Below are positions 8,631 to 17,179 of a stretch of DNA of 64,000 bases, one piece after another; within the stretch, counting starts at the first letter, position 1, and every line of letters starts with the position of its first letter. The notes under the pieces are model-generated. The model had not been told where the DNA came from. It did no database searches and was given only the letters and a program-made list of their open reading frames with translations. The stretch is from Candidatus Acidiferrales bacterium. Lineage in GTDB: Bacteria > Acidobacteriota > Terriglobia > Acidiferrales > UBA7541. The position numbers were made by a program, and so were the translations under genes. The stretch spans positions 310,001 to 374,000 of the forward strand of contig DASYYH010000016.1 in NCBI GenBank assembly GCA_035934015.1, given 5' to 3'.

Positions 8631-8819
8631 TCAGCCGTTCAGCAACGCGTCGTCGCCGCCTTCGGCTTGATTGCGCTCGTTCTGATGACGCTGCTCGAGC
8701 TTCACGTTCTCGAGATCGTGACGCTCGGCCATGGCACTGTGTTCCTCGCGATGACGCTTGCTCTGCTCTCTTCTTTCCTTTCTGTGCTTCTCGTGCAGAC
8801 GCTCGTGCTTTTCACTCAT
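8631..8819 (-). CDS. Small highly charged protein of the integrated element (62 aa)
   Basis: I do not recognise this protein. It starts at ATG 8819, overlapping the stop of the upstream gene by 8 bases. It is almost entirely Glu, Lys, Arg, His and Gln in helical runs (EKHERLHEKHRKERREQ), as in a coiled coil or nucleic-acid-binding helix, with a softer tail ending GGDDALLNG. The tight overlap with the upstream gene supports translation, but composition alone could be fortuitous. The AGCAAA repeat follows directly after the stop. Confidence 0.5.
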   Translation of the reverse strand: MSEKHERLHEKHRKERREQSKRHREEHSAMAERHDLENVKLEQRHQNERNQAEGGDDALLNG

Positions 8820-9087
8820 CGGACAACCTCACTTTTCTTCCGTTCACGTTGAACAACGGGTTTTTGAGTTCGCGTTCATTCACGATGGAGATTCCGGCAT
8901 CGGCAAGAATTCCATGGATCTTGCGCTGCGCTTTCTTCAGCGCGCGGTAATAGCCTTCGAGCATCCTGCGATGCGTTGCTTGTTGTGCGCGCACATGACA
9001 CTGGTTCCTTCGGTACCACGCGCGCTTTGCTTTCTTGGACGCTTCTACGCGAGCGAGTTCGTCGACGTGCTTCTTGCCGCGCGTCAA
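8812..9087 (-). CDS. Small basic protein of the integrated element (91 aa)
   Basis: The family is unrecognised. The frame begins with TTG at 9087, inside a TTGA overlap with the stop of the upstream gene, which suggests translational coupling. The product is rich in Lys and Arg (MTRGKKHVDELARVEASKKA, RAWYRRNQCHVRAQQATHRR), has a long helical middle, and ends with a more ordered looking segment (GILADAGISIVNERELKNP, then VNGRKVRLSDE). A DNA- or RNA-binding role is possible from charge only. The downstream neighbour overlaps its 3' end by 8 bases. Confidence 0.55.
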   Translation of the reverse strand: MTRGKKHVDELARVEASKKAKRAWYRRNQCHVRAQQATHRRMLEGYYRALKKAQRKIHGILADAGISIVNERELKNPLFNVNGRKVRLSDE

Positions 9088-9566
9088 TCAAGTTTGTCTT
9101 CGTGCTCGTCGATTTTCGACGCGACTCCAGCAACGGCCGTCGTGAGTCCATCGACTTGTTCGATGATGCTTTTGGTTTGCGACGGACGCGGAAGTTTCGA
9201 GAGCCACTGCGCAGCCATCTGATACTGCTCTTCCGCGGAAAATTCTTTGTGCGCTAATTTGATTCTTGTTGATTCGCTGGCCAGCAAAATATTTCCGACG
9301 ACATTGAGCAGGCGCGAGCGTCCCGCTCGCGCCTGCTTGGCGGCATCGCCGATTAGTTCTCTGGCGAGGCTCTTGAGCATTACCTGTGCAGCCCACTCGT
9401 TTCTTCTTTCTTCCATGCGCATCAGCATTCGGAATTCGCTTTCGCTGATCACTCCGGTGTCCAATCTTTGACGGAGCTTGCGGATGGTGGTGGCAGCCGA
9501 AGGTGGCGGCTGCCGGGAAGCTTTGTGTGCGCTGGCGCGCACACGCTGACGCTTGGGGGTCCCCAT
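9084..9566 (-). CDS. Unrecognised helical protein of the integrated element (160 aa)
   Basis: The start at ATG 9566 follows GAGGAGGG with reasonable spacing. The basic N-terminus (MGTPKRQRVRASAHKASRQ) leads into helices: IRKLRQRLDTGVISESEFRM, LMRMEERRNEWAAQVMLKSL and LLNVVGNILLASESTRIKLA. The acidic C-terminus IIEQVDGLTTAVAGVASKID has heptad spacing and could form a coiled coil. I recognise no family. Coding quality is good, and the TTGA overlap with the next gene supports a real operon. A regulatory, packaging or nucleoid role would be guesswork. Confidence 0.6.
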   Translation of the reverse strand: MGTPKRQRVRASAHKASRQPPPSAATTIRKLRQRLDTGVISESEFRMLMRMEERRNEWAAQVMLKSLARELIGDAAKQARAGRSRLLNVVGNILLASESTRIKLAHKEFSAEEQYQMAAQWLSKLPRPSQTKSIIEQVDGLTTAVAGVASKIDEHEDKLD

Positions 9567-9659
9567 GATTTTAGCCCTCCTCTCGGAGGGATACAATATC
9601 TGGGGGTGCCCTGGATTTCAACCCCCACCTGTGGTAGATTTCGCGCACTCTGCTTCTCC

Positions 9660-9845
9660 CTAGTTATAGCGTTCCCGTGGCGGCTCGCAGCGTTCCGCGC
9701 ATCGAGCCGCCATGATTCTGGCGACCATGTCGACGAGCGCGTAGGGTTCCCAACCGTTGGTCTCCTCGACTTTGAGGCACTCGCTTTCGAGATCGTCCAC
9801 GATGCTGCGAGCGAGCTTTGCGAGCACGATGCTCGACCCGCTCAT
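9660..9845 (-). CDS. Small acidic protein of the integrated element (61 aa)
   Basis: It starts at ATG 9845 in an ATGA overlap with the stop of the upstream gene. The product (MSGSSIVLAKLARSIVDDLE, then VEETNGWEPYALVDMVARIM) looks like two or three helices with conserved-looking aromatic and acidic positions. It ends with a Cys- and Arg-containing tail. No family was recognised. The next gene begins about 90 bases further left, past a small hairpin (TGGGGGT at 9601-9607 with ACCCCCA at 9621-9627). Confidence 0.55.
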   Translation of the reverse strand: MSGSSIVLAKLARSIVDDLESECLKVEETNGWEPYALVDMVARIMAARCAERCEPPRERYN

Positions 9846-10111
9846 TTGCCCCTCACGATTTGTTCCTCGGTGACCGGCTTGCGCGGGATGATGCCTGCGT
9901 TTTCGAGGTCTCGCTCCGTGATGCCGTAGCCTTGGCCGAGAGCGATGGCGATGGCGCGCCAGCGGGCCGGTGCGGGCATTGTGTTGCGGCTGAACCAGAG
10001 CAATTCGTTCCAGAGCTGGGCGGGGATTTGCTTTGGCCTCGGGGGAAACATGCTCCTGAGAACTTTCCCGAAGTGCCGCACGTGGCCGGTTACTTTCGTT
10101 GGGACTCTCAC
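9842..10111 (-). CDS. Unrecognised small protein directly downstream of the integrase (89 aa)
   Basis: The best start is GTG at 10111, inside the GTGA overlap with the integrase stop and preceded by AAAGGAG, so it is translationally coupled to the integrase. The frame is open further upstream but only as integrase shadow. The product contains KQIPAQLWNELLWFSRNTMP, then PARWRAIAIALGQGYGITER and DLENAGIIPRKPVTEEQIV. It is compact and well ordered, with a possible helix-turn-helix feel around ALGQGYGITERDLENAG. The position next to an integrase would suit an excisionase or recombination regulator, but this is inference only. Confidence 0.65.
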   Translation of the reverse strand: MRVPTKVTGHVRHFGKVLRSMFPPRPKQIPAQLWNELLWFSRNTMPAPARWRAIAIALGQGYGITERDLENAGIIPRKPVTEEQIVRGK

Positions 10112-11072
10112 TTGTTTTCTCCTTTCGGTTTGAAGGGCGCTTTCAGATCCTCCATGAGGCCCCGCAGATTGGCGGGGTCGAATGGAGCGATGTACCGCAG
10201 AGTTGAGGTGAGGTTCTGATGGCCGAGCGCCGCTTGCGCGGCGCGAAGGTCTTTGGTGGCTTCGTAGAGTTTGGTGGCGAGCCTTCTGCGGAAGTCGTGC
10301 ATGCGCAGCCCGCTGTTCAGGCCGAGGACTTTCTGCAAGGCTCGCCACCGGCTATGCATCACGGCTTCGGAGAATTTCTGCTTCTCTCCGAAATAGAGCT
10401 GGGCGTACGGCACGGTGCGGTCGCCGACGTCGGGCGCCTCGCGCAACATTTGCGCGAGACGCGCGGTGACCGGCGTGCTTCTTGTGCTGTGGCCCTTCTG
10501 CCGGAAGGTGATGTTCGCGCCATCGAAATGTTCCGGCGCGATGGCGCGCGCTTCCCCCGTTCTTAAACCGCAGTCGGCGCAGAGCAGAAGAATCACACGC
10601 ATAGCCGGTTCGGCCCGCGCGAGGATGCTTTGCACTTCGTCCTCGGCGGGCCGCGTGATTCTCTGCTCGGGCCTTCTTTCGGTGGGCAGAGGGATTCGCT
10701 TCTCGCCCAACTCCCCGGCGATTTGCGATTGAATGCGCTGCATGGCGCTGGCGTAGTGGCTTCGCGTGGCTTGCGCGAAACGCTTCTCCGCAAAGCGCAG
10801 CAGCGTGCGCGACGCTTCCGGCTCGGCGATTTGCCGGAAGCTATCGCGCGGATTGATTTCGCGCTGAAGATATTTCAGCACGCGGCGGCGCGGGTCTTGC
10901 GGCTTCCACGCCGCCCGATGCTCTTCGAGCCATGCTGCGAGCGTGAGCGGCGCTGCGCTTTTTTTCTTGCTTCTTCGTAGGCTTTCGCTTCTTCGCGCTT
11001 CTCGAACGTCTTGCGCTTGCGCTTCCCTTCTTCATACCAATCGGCAAACCACTTGCCTGCTTTTTTGAACAT
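10108..11072 (-). CDS. Tyrosine recombinase (integrase) in two frames joined at an A7 slippery site
   Basis: Two overlapping frames together make a complete integrase of about 321 residues. The first starts at ATG 11072 (MFKKAGKWFADWYEEGKRKR) and gives an AP2-like arm-binding strand region to about residue 38. The second contains the core-binding domain (from SAAPLTLAAWLEEHRAAWKP) and the catalytic domain. Catalytic motifs are present: Arg in CGLRTGEARAI, the beta-hairpin Lys in FRQKGHSTRSTPV, HDFR, LGHQNLTSTLRY with the nucleophile Tyr. The frames meet at A-AAA-AAA-G (10965 to 10959, minus strand), where a -1 slip joins them exactly. It could be programmed frameshifting, transcript slippage, or an inactivating indel. 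The gene sits beside attR, as usual for such enzymes. Confidence 0.85.
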
Positions 11073-11073
11073 T

Positions 11074-11092
11074 GGACACCGCGACGGACACC
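11074..11092. repeat. Two GGACACC motifs between integrase start and attR
   Basis: GGACACC (complement of GGTGTCC) occurs at 11074-11080 and 11086-11092, immediately upstream of the integrase ATG and 46 bases inside attR. The same motif clusters near attL. The sites could serve integrase binding and also autoregulation of the integrase gene. Confidence 0.55.
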
Positions 11093-11137
11093 TGTTTTGC
11101 TTTTCGCCTTTGCCCTTGGGATTGGATTTGCGCTCGA

Positions 11138-11159
11138 GTTGTACCGGGTCTATCCTTAG
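11138..11159 (+). repeat. attR: right copy of the 22-bp direct repeat
   Basis: It is identical to the last 22 bases of asnS at 7872-7893. It is not part of any gene here and is the remnant of the original asnS end. The arginase start codon follows 42 bases later. Confidence 0.88.
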
Positions 11160-11201
11160 GTTTGCTTCGCCTGCCCGTTTTTTCCGGGGGACAAGCGACA
11201 C

Positions 11202-12113
11202 ATGGCGCAAAAAATACGGATTCTCGGTGTGCCGATGGACCTCGGCGCCAGCCGCCGCGGCGTCGATATGGGTCCGTCCGCGCTGCGTGTGGCGGGACTG
11301 CAAGCGCGGCTCAAGCAGCTCGGCTATCAGGTGGAAGACATCGGCAATATTGCCGTCAAGCAGCCGGAAGAGCAGCATTACGGCGACAAGCGCGCGAAAT
11401 ACCTGAAGGAAATTTCGGAGACTTGCCAGGGATTGGCGGAAGCCGTGGAGCGCGCGCTCGCCGACGAGATGATGCCGATGATTCTGGGCGGCGATCATTC
11501 GATTGCCGCAGGATCAGTCGCCGGAGTTTCTTCTTTTTACAAAAAACAATCGAAGCGCGTGGGCTTCATCTGGCTGGACGCGCATGGCGATATGAACACG
11601 CCGGAGACGAGCCCATCGGGAAACGTTCACGGCATGCCGCTCGCGTCGATCATGGGCTACGGAGCGCCGGAACTGACGGAGATCTGCGGATTCAAACCGA
11701 AAATCGAGCCGCGCAATATCGCGATGGTCGGCATCCGCGAACTGGATTCGAAAGAACGGCAACTGGTGAAAAAATCGGGCGTGCACATTTTCACGATGCG
11801 CGAAATCGACGAGCGCGGGATGCGCGACGTGATGGCCGAAGCGCTGCGGTTTGCGACGGACGATACGAATGGCGTGGCGGTGAGCCTGGATATGGATTTT
11901 CTCGATCCTTCGGAAGCTCCAGGCGTTGGGACGCCCGTGCGCGGCGGCGTGACGTACCGCGAAGCGCATCTGGCGCTAGAGATGATCGCGGACAGCCGCG
12001 CGCTGGTTTCGTTTGAACTGGTGGAAATCAATCCGGTGGTGGATTTACATAACAAAACCGCGATTCTGGGAGTTGAACTGACGCTTTCGGGATTGGGCAA
12101 AAAAATCCTCTGA
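11202..12113 (+). CDS. rocF: Arginase
   Basis: The 303-residue ureohydrolase cleaves arginine to ornithine and urea with a dinuclear Mn centre. All metal-binding motifs are present: GGDHS (His about residue 99), DAHGDMN (Asp126, His128, Asp130) and SLDMDFLDP (Asp230, Asp232). The early segment GVPMDLGASRRGVDMGPSAL and the later EINPVVDLHNKTA fit arginase rather than agmatinase. It overlaps the start of ddl by one base (TGATG), so the two are translationally linked. Before insertion of the element at 7872-11159 it probably followed asnS directly, and the element may now separate it from its original promoter. Confidence 0.92.
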   Translation: MAQKIRILGVPMDLGASRRGVDMGPSALRVAGLQARLKQLGYQVEDIGNIAVKQPEEQHYGDKRAKYLKEISETCQGLAEAVERALADEMMPMILGGDHSIAAGSVAGVSSFYKKQSKRVGFIWLDAHGDMNTPETSPSGNVHGMPLASIMGYGAPELTEICGFKPKIEPRNIAMVGIRELDSKERQLVKKSGVHIFTMREIDERGMRDVMAEALRFATDDTNGVAVSLDMDFLDPSEAPGVGTPVRGGVTYREAHLALEMIADSRALVSFELVEINPVVDLHNKTAILGVELTLSGLGKKIL

Positions 12114-13258
12114 TGGAAAACAAAAAACGTTTGCGCGTGGGAATTTTGTTTGGCGGACGCTCGGGCGAGCACGAAGTTTCGGTGGCGTCGGCGGCATCCG
12201 TGATGCGCGCGCTGGATACGGAAAAATACGAAGCAGTTCCTATCGGCATCGCGAAGGATGGGCGCTGGCTTGTGGGAGCCGCGGCGCAAAAGATGACGGA
12301 CCAGAAAATTCTGCCGGAATTGCTGAAGACGGGCGAGCGCGTCGTGCTGCCGCCGGATCCGAGCGCAGCGGCACTTGTGCCTTTGACAGGGCAATCGCAG
12401 CCGAGCGTGAAGATCGATGTGATTTTTCCCGTGCTGCACGGGACGTTTGGCGAAGACGGGACGGTGCAAGGACTGCTGGATCTTGCCGGCGTTCCGTACG
12501 TTGGCGCGGGCGTGATTGGCTCAGCCGTGGGCATGGACAAGGACATGCAGAAGCGAATTTTCCGCGACGCGAAGCTGCCCATCGTGCCGTTTCTGGCGAT
12601 TTCGCGGCATGAATGGGAAAAGAACCGCGGGAAAACGCTTGTGGCGATCAAAAAGAAATTTCGGTTTCCGCTGTTCGTCAAGCCAGCGACGCTCGGTTCG
12701 TCGGTCGGGATGACGCGCGTGCACAATGCGGCGGAGCTGCCCGCGGCGATGGACCTGGCGGCGGAATTCGCGCTGAAAATCATCGTGGAGCGCGCGATTC
12801 GCGGACGGGAAATCGAGGTTGCGGTGCTGGGAAACGCAGAACCAAAGGCGGCGATTCCGGGAGAAATCATTCCGCACCGCGAATTTTACGATTATCAGGC
12901 GAAATACCTGGAATCAGGGACACGACTGGAAATTCCGGCAAAGCTCAACAAGAAACAAGCGGCGCAATTTCAGGATTACGCGGTGCGTGCGTTTCAGTCA
13001 ATCGAATGCACGGGGATGGCGCGCGTGGATTTTTTCCTGGAACGCGGCACGGGAAAAATTTATCTGAACGAAGTGAATACGATTCCCGGATTCACGAGCA
13101 TCAGCATGTATCCGAAGATGTGGGAAGCGACAGGCCTGCCTTACACCGAACTCATTTCGCGCCTGATCGAGCTGGCCATCGAGCAACACGGCGAAAAGGC
13201 GCGCACGAAATACTCCATCGAACTGCCCGCCGGGGCCGGCGGGGCGCTCGAAGGTTAA
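12113..13258 (+). CDS. ddl: D-alanine--D-alanine ligase
   Basis: This is an ATP-grasp enzyme of 381 residues that makes the D-Ala-D-Ala dipeptide for peptidoglycan in the cytoplasm. Motifs in order: GILFGGRSGEHEVSVASAAS at the N-terminus, PVLHGTFGEDGTVQGLLDLA, the ATP-grasp strands FPLFVKPATLGSSVGM, then FYDYQAKYLESG and the metal-binding LNEVNTIPGFTSISMYPKMW. The YDYQAKY form of the omega-loop region fits D-Ala-D-Ala rather than VanA-type D-Ala-D-Lac ligases. It overlaps the arginase stop by one base. Confidence 0.94.
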   Translation: MENKKRLRVGILFGGRSGEHEVSVASAASVMRALDTEKYEAVPIGIAKDGRWLVGAAAQKMTDQKILPELLKTGERVVLPPDPSAAALVPLTGQSQPSVKIDVIFPVLHGTFGEDGTVQGLLDLAGVPYVGAGVIGSAVGMDKDMQKRIFRDAKLPIVPFLAISRHEWEKNRGKTLVAIKKKFRFPLFVKPATLGSSVGMTRVHNAAELPAAMDLAAEFALKIIVERAIRGREIEVAVLGNAEPKAAIPGEIIPHREFYDYQAKYLESGTRLEIPAKLNKKQAAQFQDYAVRAFQSIECTGMARVDFFLERGTGKIYLNEVNTIPGFTSISMYPKMWEATGLPYTELISRLIELAIEQHGEKARTKYSIELPAGAGGALEG

Positions 13259-13279
13259 ATTCTTTTCACAACTCCAGGC

Positions 13280-13320
13280 TTGACTTTTTCACCGCGATTT
13301 AATTAGACTAACCGGTTAGT
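13280..13320 (+). promoter_or_regulatory. Promoter with perfect palindromic operator (TetR-type)
   Basis: TTGACT (13280-13285) and TAGACT (13304-13309) are 18 bases apart and form a reasonable sigma70-type promoter. The perfect 14-bp palindrome ACTAACCGGTTAGT (13307-13320) overlaps the -10 end. It lies 60 bases before the aldo/keto reductase, the first gene of an operon that includes a TetR regulator. Repression by that TetR protein is the natural inference. Confidence 0.6.
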
Positions 13321-13380
13321 TAAATAAATACGAGAGAGCGACCGAGGCGAAACCAGCCTGCCCGCATTTCGAGGAGCAAC

Positions 13381-14367
<987 letters not shown>

Positions 14368-14374
14368 AACGCAA

Positions 14375-15073
14375 ATGCACCGAGGACGAAAAAAAGTCGA
14401 CAATCCGGAAACGGCGCGGCGGATTTTGTCCGCGGCAGAGCGAATTTTCGCGGCGGAAGGACTGGCCGGCGCACGAACGGAAGAGATCGCGCGGGCGGCG
14501 CACGTCAACAAGGCCATGCTCTACTACTATTTTGACAGCAAGGAAAAACTGTACCGCGCCGTCTTCGAAAATCTGTTCGGGCAGGCGGGGCGAACGATTG
14601 AGATGGCGACGCGGGCCGGAGCGTCAGGGCGGCAGGCGATTCTGGCGTTCATGGAAGGATATTTTCGGTTTCGTATCGAACATCCGAACTATGCGCGGCT
14701 CATGCAGCATATGGTGATGGAAGATCCGAAGCAGTATCGCTGGGTGGCGCGCGAATATTTCGAGCCGAGATTCAAACAACTGTCGAAGCTAATCCAGCAA
14801 GGCGTCGCCAACGGCGAATTTGAGGCGATTGACGCGAACCACACGGTGATCAACATCCTCGCCATGATCGTCTTTTATTTCTCGGGTGCGCCAATGCACA
14901 GCGAGCTCCTGGGGCGCGATGCGCTGGACCCGCGCGCCATCGCGGAACACAAACGGGCGGTGATGGATTTGCTGGAGCACGGACTGTTCCGGCGAACGGC
15001 GAGGATGCGGCCGGCGAAAAAGCGGCCCGTGAGGATTGTTTCCGTAAGAACTTCTGATGCGAGGACTTCATGA
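14375..15073 (+). CDS. TetR/AcrR family transcriptional regulator
   Basis: The 232-residue protein has an N-terminal helix-turn-helix (ARRILSAAERIFAAEGLAGA, then TEEIARAAHVNKAMLYYYF, then DSKEKLYRAVFENL), the classic TetR DNA-binding pattern. It is followed by a helical ligand-binding and dimerisation domain. The C-terminal 30 residues are basic and look disordered. It overlaps the HlyD gene by 4 bases (ATGA). It probably represses the whole AKR-TetR-HlyD-ABC operon from the palindrome at 13307-13320 and responds to an exported compound. Confidence 0.9.
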   Translation: MHRGRKKVDNPETARRILSAAERIFAAEGLAGARTEEIARAAHVNKAMLYYYFDSKEKLYRAVFENLFGQAGRTIEMATRAGASGRQAILAFMEGYFRFRIEHPNYARLMQHMVMEDPKQYRWVAREYFEPRFKQLSKLIQQGVANGEFEAIDANHTVINILAMIVFYFSGAPMHSELLGRDALDPRAIAEHKRAVMDLLEHGLFRRTARMRPAKKRPVRIVSVRTSDARTS

Positions 15074-16146
15074 CCGGCAAGAAATTTTTCGGAATGCTCG
15101 GCGTGCTTTTCATGATTGCGGTGGTGATTTACGTGACAACCACGCCGCACGGGAGCGCGTATCCGCTGATCGGCGTGGTGGATGGGAACGACGTAGTGGT
15201 CAGCCCGCAGATCAGCGACCGCATCATCAAGCTGTACGTCGACGAAGGAACGGAAGTGAAAAAAGGCGACCTGATCGCGGATCTCGATCCGGCGGAACTG
15301 CAAGCCCAAGTGGCGGCGCAGGACGCGGCCATCAACAGCCTGCGCGCGCAAGTGGTGCAGGCACAGGCGAACTTGAGCCTCACCGACAGCCAGACTGCGG
15401 CGGCGCTGAACGTCGCGCAGGCGAACTACACCGCGAGCCAGGCGCAATTGCAGCAAGCACAGGCAACGAATGAACTAAATGACATCAATATGAAACGCGA
15501 AGTCAGCCTGTACACCTCCGGCGTGGTGGCGGCGCAAGATCGCGACAGCGCCGTGGCGACGTTTAAGGCGTCGGATGCCAATGTTCGTTCGCTGACGGAC
15601 CAAGTGAAATCACAGCGCGCGGCGCTGGAAGTGGCGACCGCGAATCGCAAGCAAGTCGCCGTTCTGCGGAGCCAGATCGCTTCGATTCAGGCGCAATTGA
15701 AGCAGGCCATCGCGGTGCGGGATCAGGACGAGACACAGCTGGGCTATACGAAGGTCTATGCGCCGATCAACGCGATTGTGTCTGTGCGCGTGGCGAAACA
15801 GGGCGAAATGGTGCAGGAAGGAAGCCCGATTGTTGTGCTCGTCGATATGGACGATCTGTGGGTGCGAGCGGATGTGCCGGAGACGTATATCGACTCTGTG
15901 CAGTTTGGGCAGATGATGTCCGTTCTGCTGCCTTCGGGGAGGACGGTACAAGGAAAAGTTTTCTTCAAAGGCGTGGAGGGGGATTTTGCGACGCAACGCG
16001 ACGTCAGCCGGACAAAACGCGACATTCAGACATTTGCGATCAAGGTCCGGCTGCCGAATCCGGAGCACCGATTCTTTACGGGAATGACCGCGACGGTGCT
16101 GCTCGAACCGCCGAACAGCGCAAAACACTGGTGGGAGCGCCTCTAG
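15070..16146 (+). CDS. HlyD-family periplasmic adaptor (membrane fusion) protein
   Basis: The 358-residue product has a single N-terminal membrane anchor (GMLGVLFMIAVVIYVTT) and a first biotinyl-lipoyl half (ISDRIIKLYVDEGTEVKKGD). A long Ala/Gln-rich alpha-helical hairpin covers roughly residues 75-215. The second lipoyl half follows (KVYAPINAIVSVRVAKQGEM), then beta-barrel segments (WVRADVPETYIDSVQFGQ). It links the inner-membrane ABC exporter encoded downstream to the outer membrane. No outer-membrane TolC gene is present here. The gene starts in an ATGA overlap with tetR. Confidence 0.9.
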   Translation: MTGKKFFGMLGVLFMIAVVIYVTTTPHGSAYPLIGVVDGNDVVVSPQISDRIIKLYVDEGTEVKKGDLIADLDPAELQAQVAAQDAAINSLRAQVVQAQANLSLTDSQTAAALNVAQANYTASQAQLQQAQATNELNDINMKREVSLYTSGVVAAQDRDSAVATFKASDANVRSLTDQVKSQRAALEVATANRKQVAVLRSQIASIQAQLKQAIAVRDQDETQLGYTKVYAPINAIVSVRVAKQGEMVQEGSPIVVLVDMDDLWVRADVPETYIDSVQFGQMMSVLLPSGRTVQGKVFFKGVEGDFATQRDVSRTKRDIQTFAIKVRLPNPEHRFFTGMTATVLLEPPNSAKHWWERL

Positions 16147-16164
16147 GCGAAAGAGCGAACCATA

Positions 16165-17148
16165 ATGCATGCGATTGAAGTCGAAAAACTGACGAAGCAA
16201 TTCGGCGACCTAACCGCCGTGAATGCCATTTCGTTTTTTGTGGAAGAAGACGAGATTTTTGGATTGCTAGGGCCGAACGGCGCAGGGAAAACGACGCTGA
16301 TTCGCATGCTGACGACGCTCACGCCGCCGACTTCTGGGACGGCGATCGTGGGCGGGCACGATATCGTCAAGGACGCCGACGGAGTGCGGCATACGCTGGG
16401 CGTGATTCCACAGGCGTTCACGTCCGATCCGGAATTGACGGCGCATGAAAACATGCTGATCCACGCGAAGCTCTACGGCATTCCGCCGAAAGAGCGCGGC
16501 CCGTTGATTGACCGGCTGCTCGAATCCGTGGATCTGCTGAAATTCAAAGACAAACTGGTGCGGACTTTTTCCGGCGGCATGCGGCGCCGGCTGGAAATCG
16601 CGCGAGGGCTGGTTCATTCGCCAAAGATCATGTTCCTGGACGAGCCGACGACCGGGCTCGATCCAGTTTCGCGGACGAACGTCTGGGAGATGATTCGGCG
16701 GATGCGAGACGAAGGGCATCTGACAATCCTGCTGACCACGCATTACATGGACGAGGCGGATAAACTCTGCGACCGCATTGCAATTGTGGACCACGGAAAG
16801 CTCGCGGCGCTCGATTCGCCGACGCAGCTGAAGGACAGCATCCCCGGCACGGACGTGGTGGAAGCAGAATTCGCCGGCGCACCAGCGGACTGGGAAGAGC
16901 AACTTCGGAAACTGACGCATGCGCAAAGCGTGCAGACGCGCGATGGCGCTGCGCATATCACATCCAACGATGGCCCAGCGACAGTGGCGGCGCTGATGGA
17001 ACTGGCGAAGGCGCGCAGCGTGACGGTGAAACGCGTGAGCGTGCAGGGAACGACGCTCGACGATGTGTTCCTGCACTATACAGGCAGCGATCTGCGCGAC
17101 AGCGCGAATGAGGGCGCGAAATACAGCATCGGGCATTTGTACCGCTGA
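16165..17148 (+). CDS. ABC transporter ATP-binding protein (DrrA type)
   Basis: The 327-residue ATPase carries Walker A GPNGAGKTT, Q-loop PQAF, signature FSGGMRRRLEIARGL, Walker B IMFLDEPTTGLDP and the H-loop LLTTHYMDEADKL. The extra 90-residue C-terminal domain, ending TTLDDVFLHYTG, is typical of the DrrA/CcmA drug and lipid exporter class. It energises the ABC-2 permease encoded 31 bases downstream. Confidence 0.93.
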   Translation: MHAIEVEKLTKQFGDLTAVNAISFFVEEDEIFGLLGPNGAGKTTLIRMLTTLTPPTSGTAIVGGHDIVKDADGVRHTLGVIPQAFTSDPELTAHENMLIHAKLYGIPPKERGPLIDRLLESVDLLKFKDKLVRTFSGGMRRRLEIARGLVHSPKIMFLDEPTTGLDPVSRTNVWEMIRRMRDEGHLTILLTTHYMDEADKLCDRIAIVDHGKLAALDSPTQLKDSIPGTDVVEAEFAGAPADWEEQLRKLTHAQSVQTRDGAAHITSNDGPATVAALMELAKARSVTVKRVSVQGTTLDDVFLHYTGSDLRDSANEGAKYSIGHLYR

Positions 17149-17179
17149 TGATTGAGGTTCACGGTAAGGAGCAGAGTTC

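Larger units (their letters stand above)
7872..11159. mobile_element. Integrative element (about 3.27 kb) inserted at the 3' end of asnS
   Basis: A perfect 22-bp direct repeat lies at 7872-7893 and 11138-11159. It starts GTTGTACCGG and ends TATCCTTAG, and includes the asnS stop codon. Between the copies, all recognised genes point left. A tyrosine recombinase lies next to the right end, as expected for an integrase beside its attachment site. GGTGTCC motifs cluster near both ends. No replication, conjugation, capsid or resistance gene is recognisable. The host operon asnS-arginase-ddl is rejoined if one repeat and the interior are removed. The element is too small for a conjugative island. 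A satellite-like or mobilisable mini-element is the best description. Confidence 0.88.
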
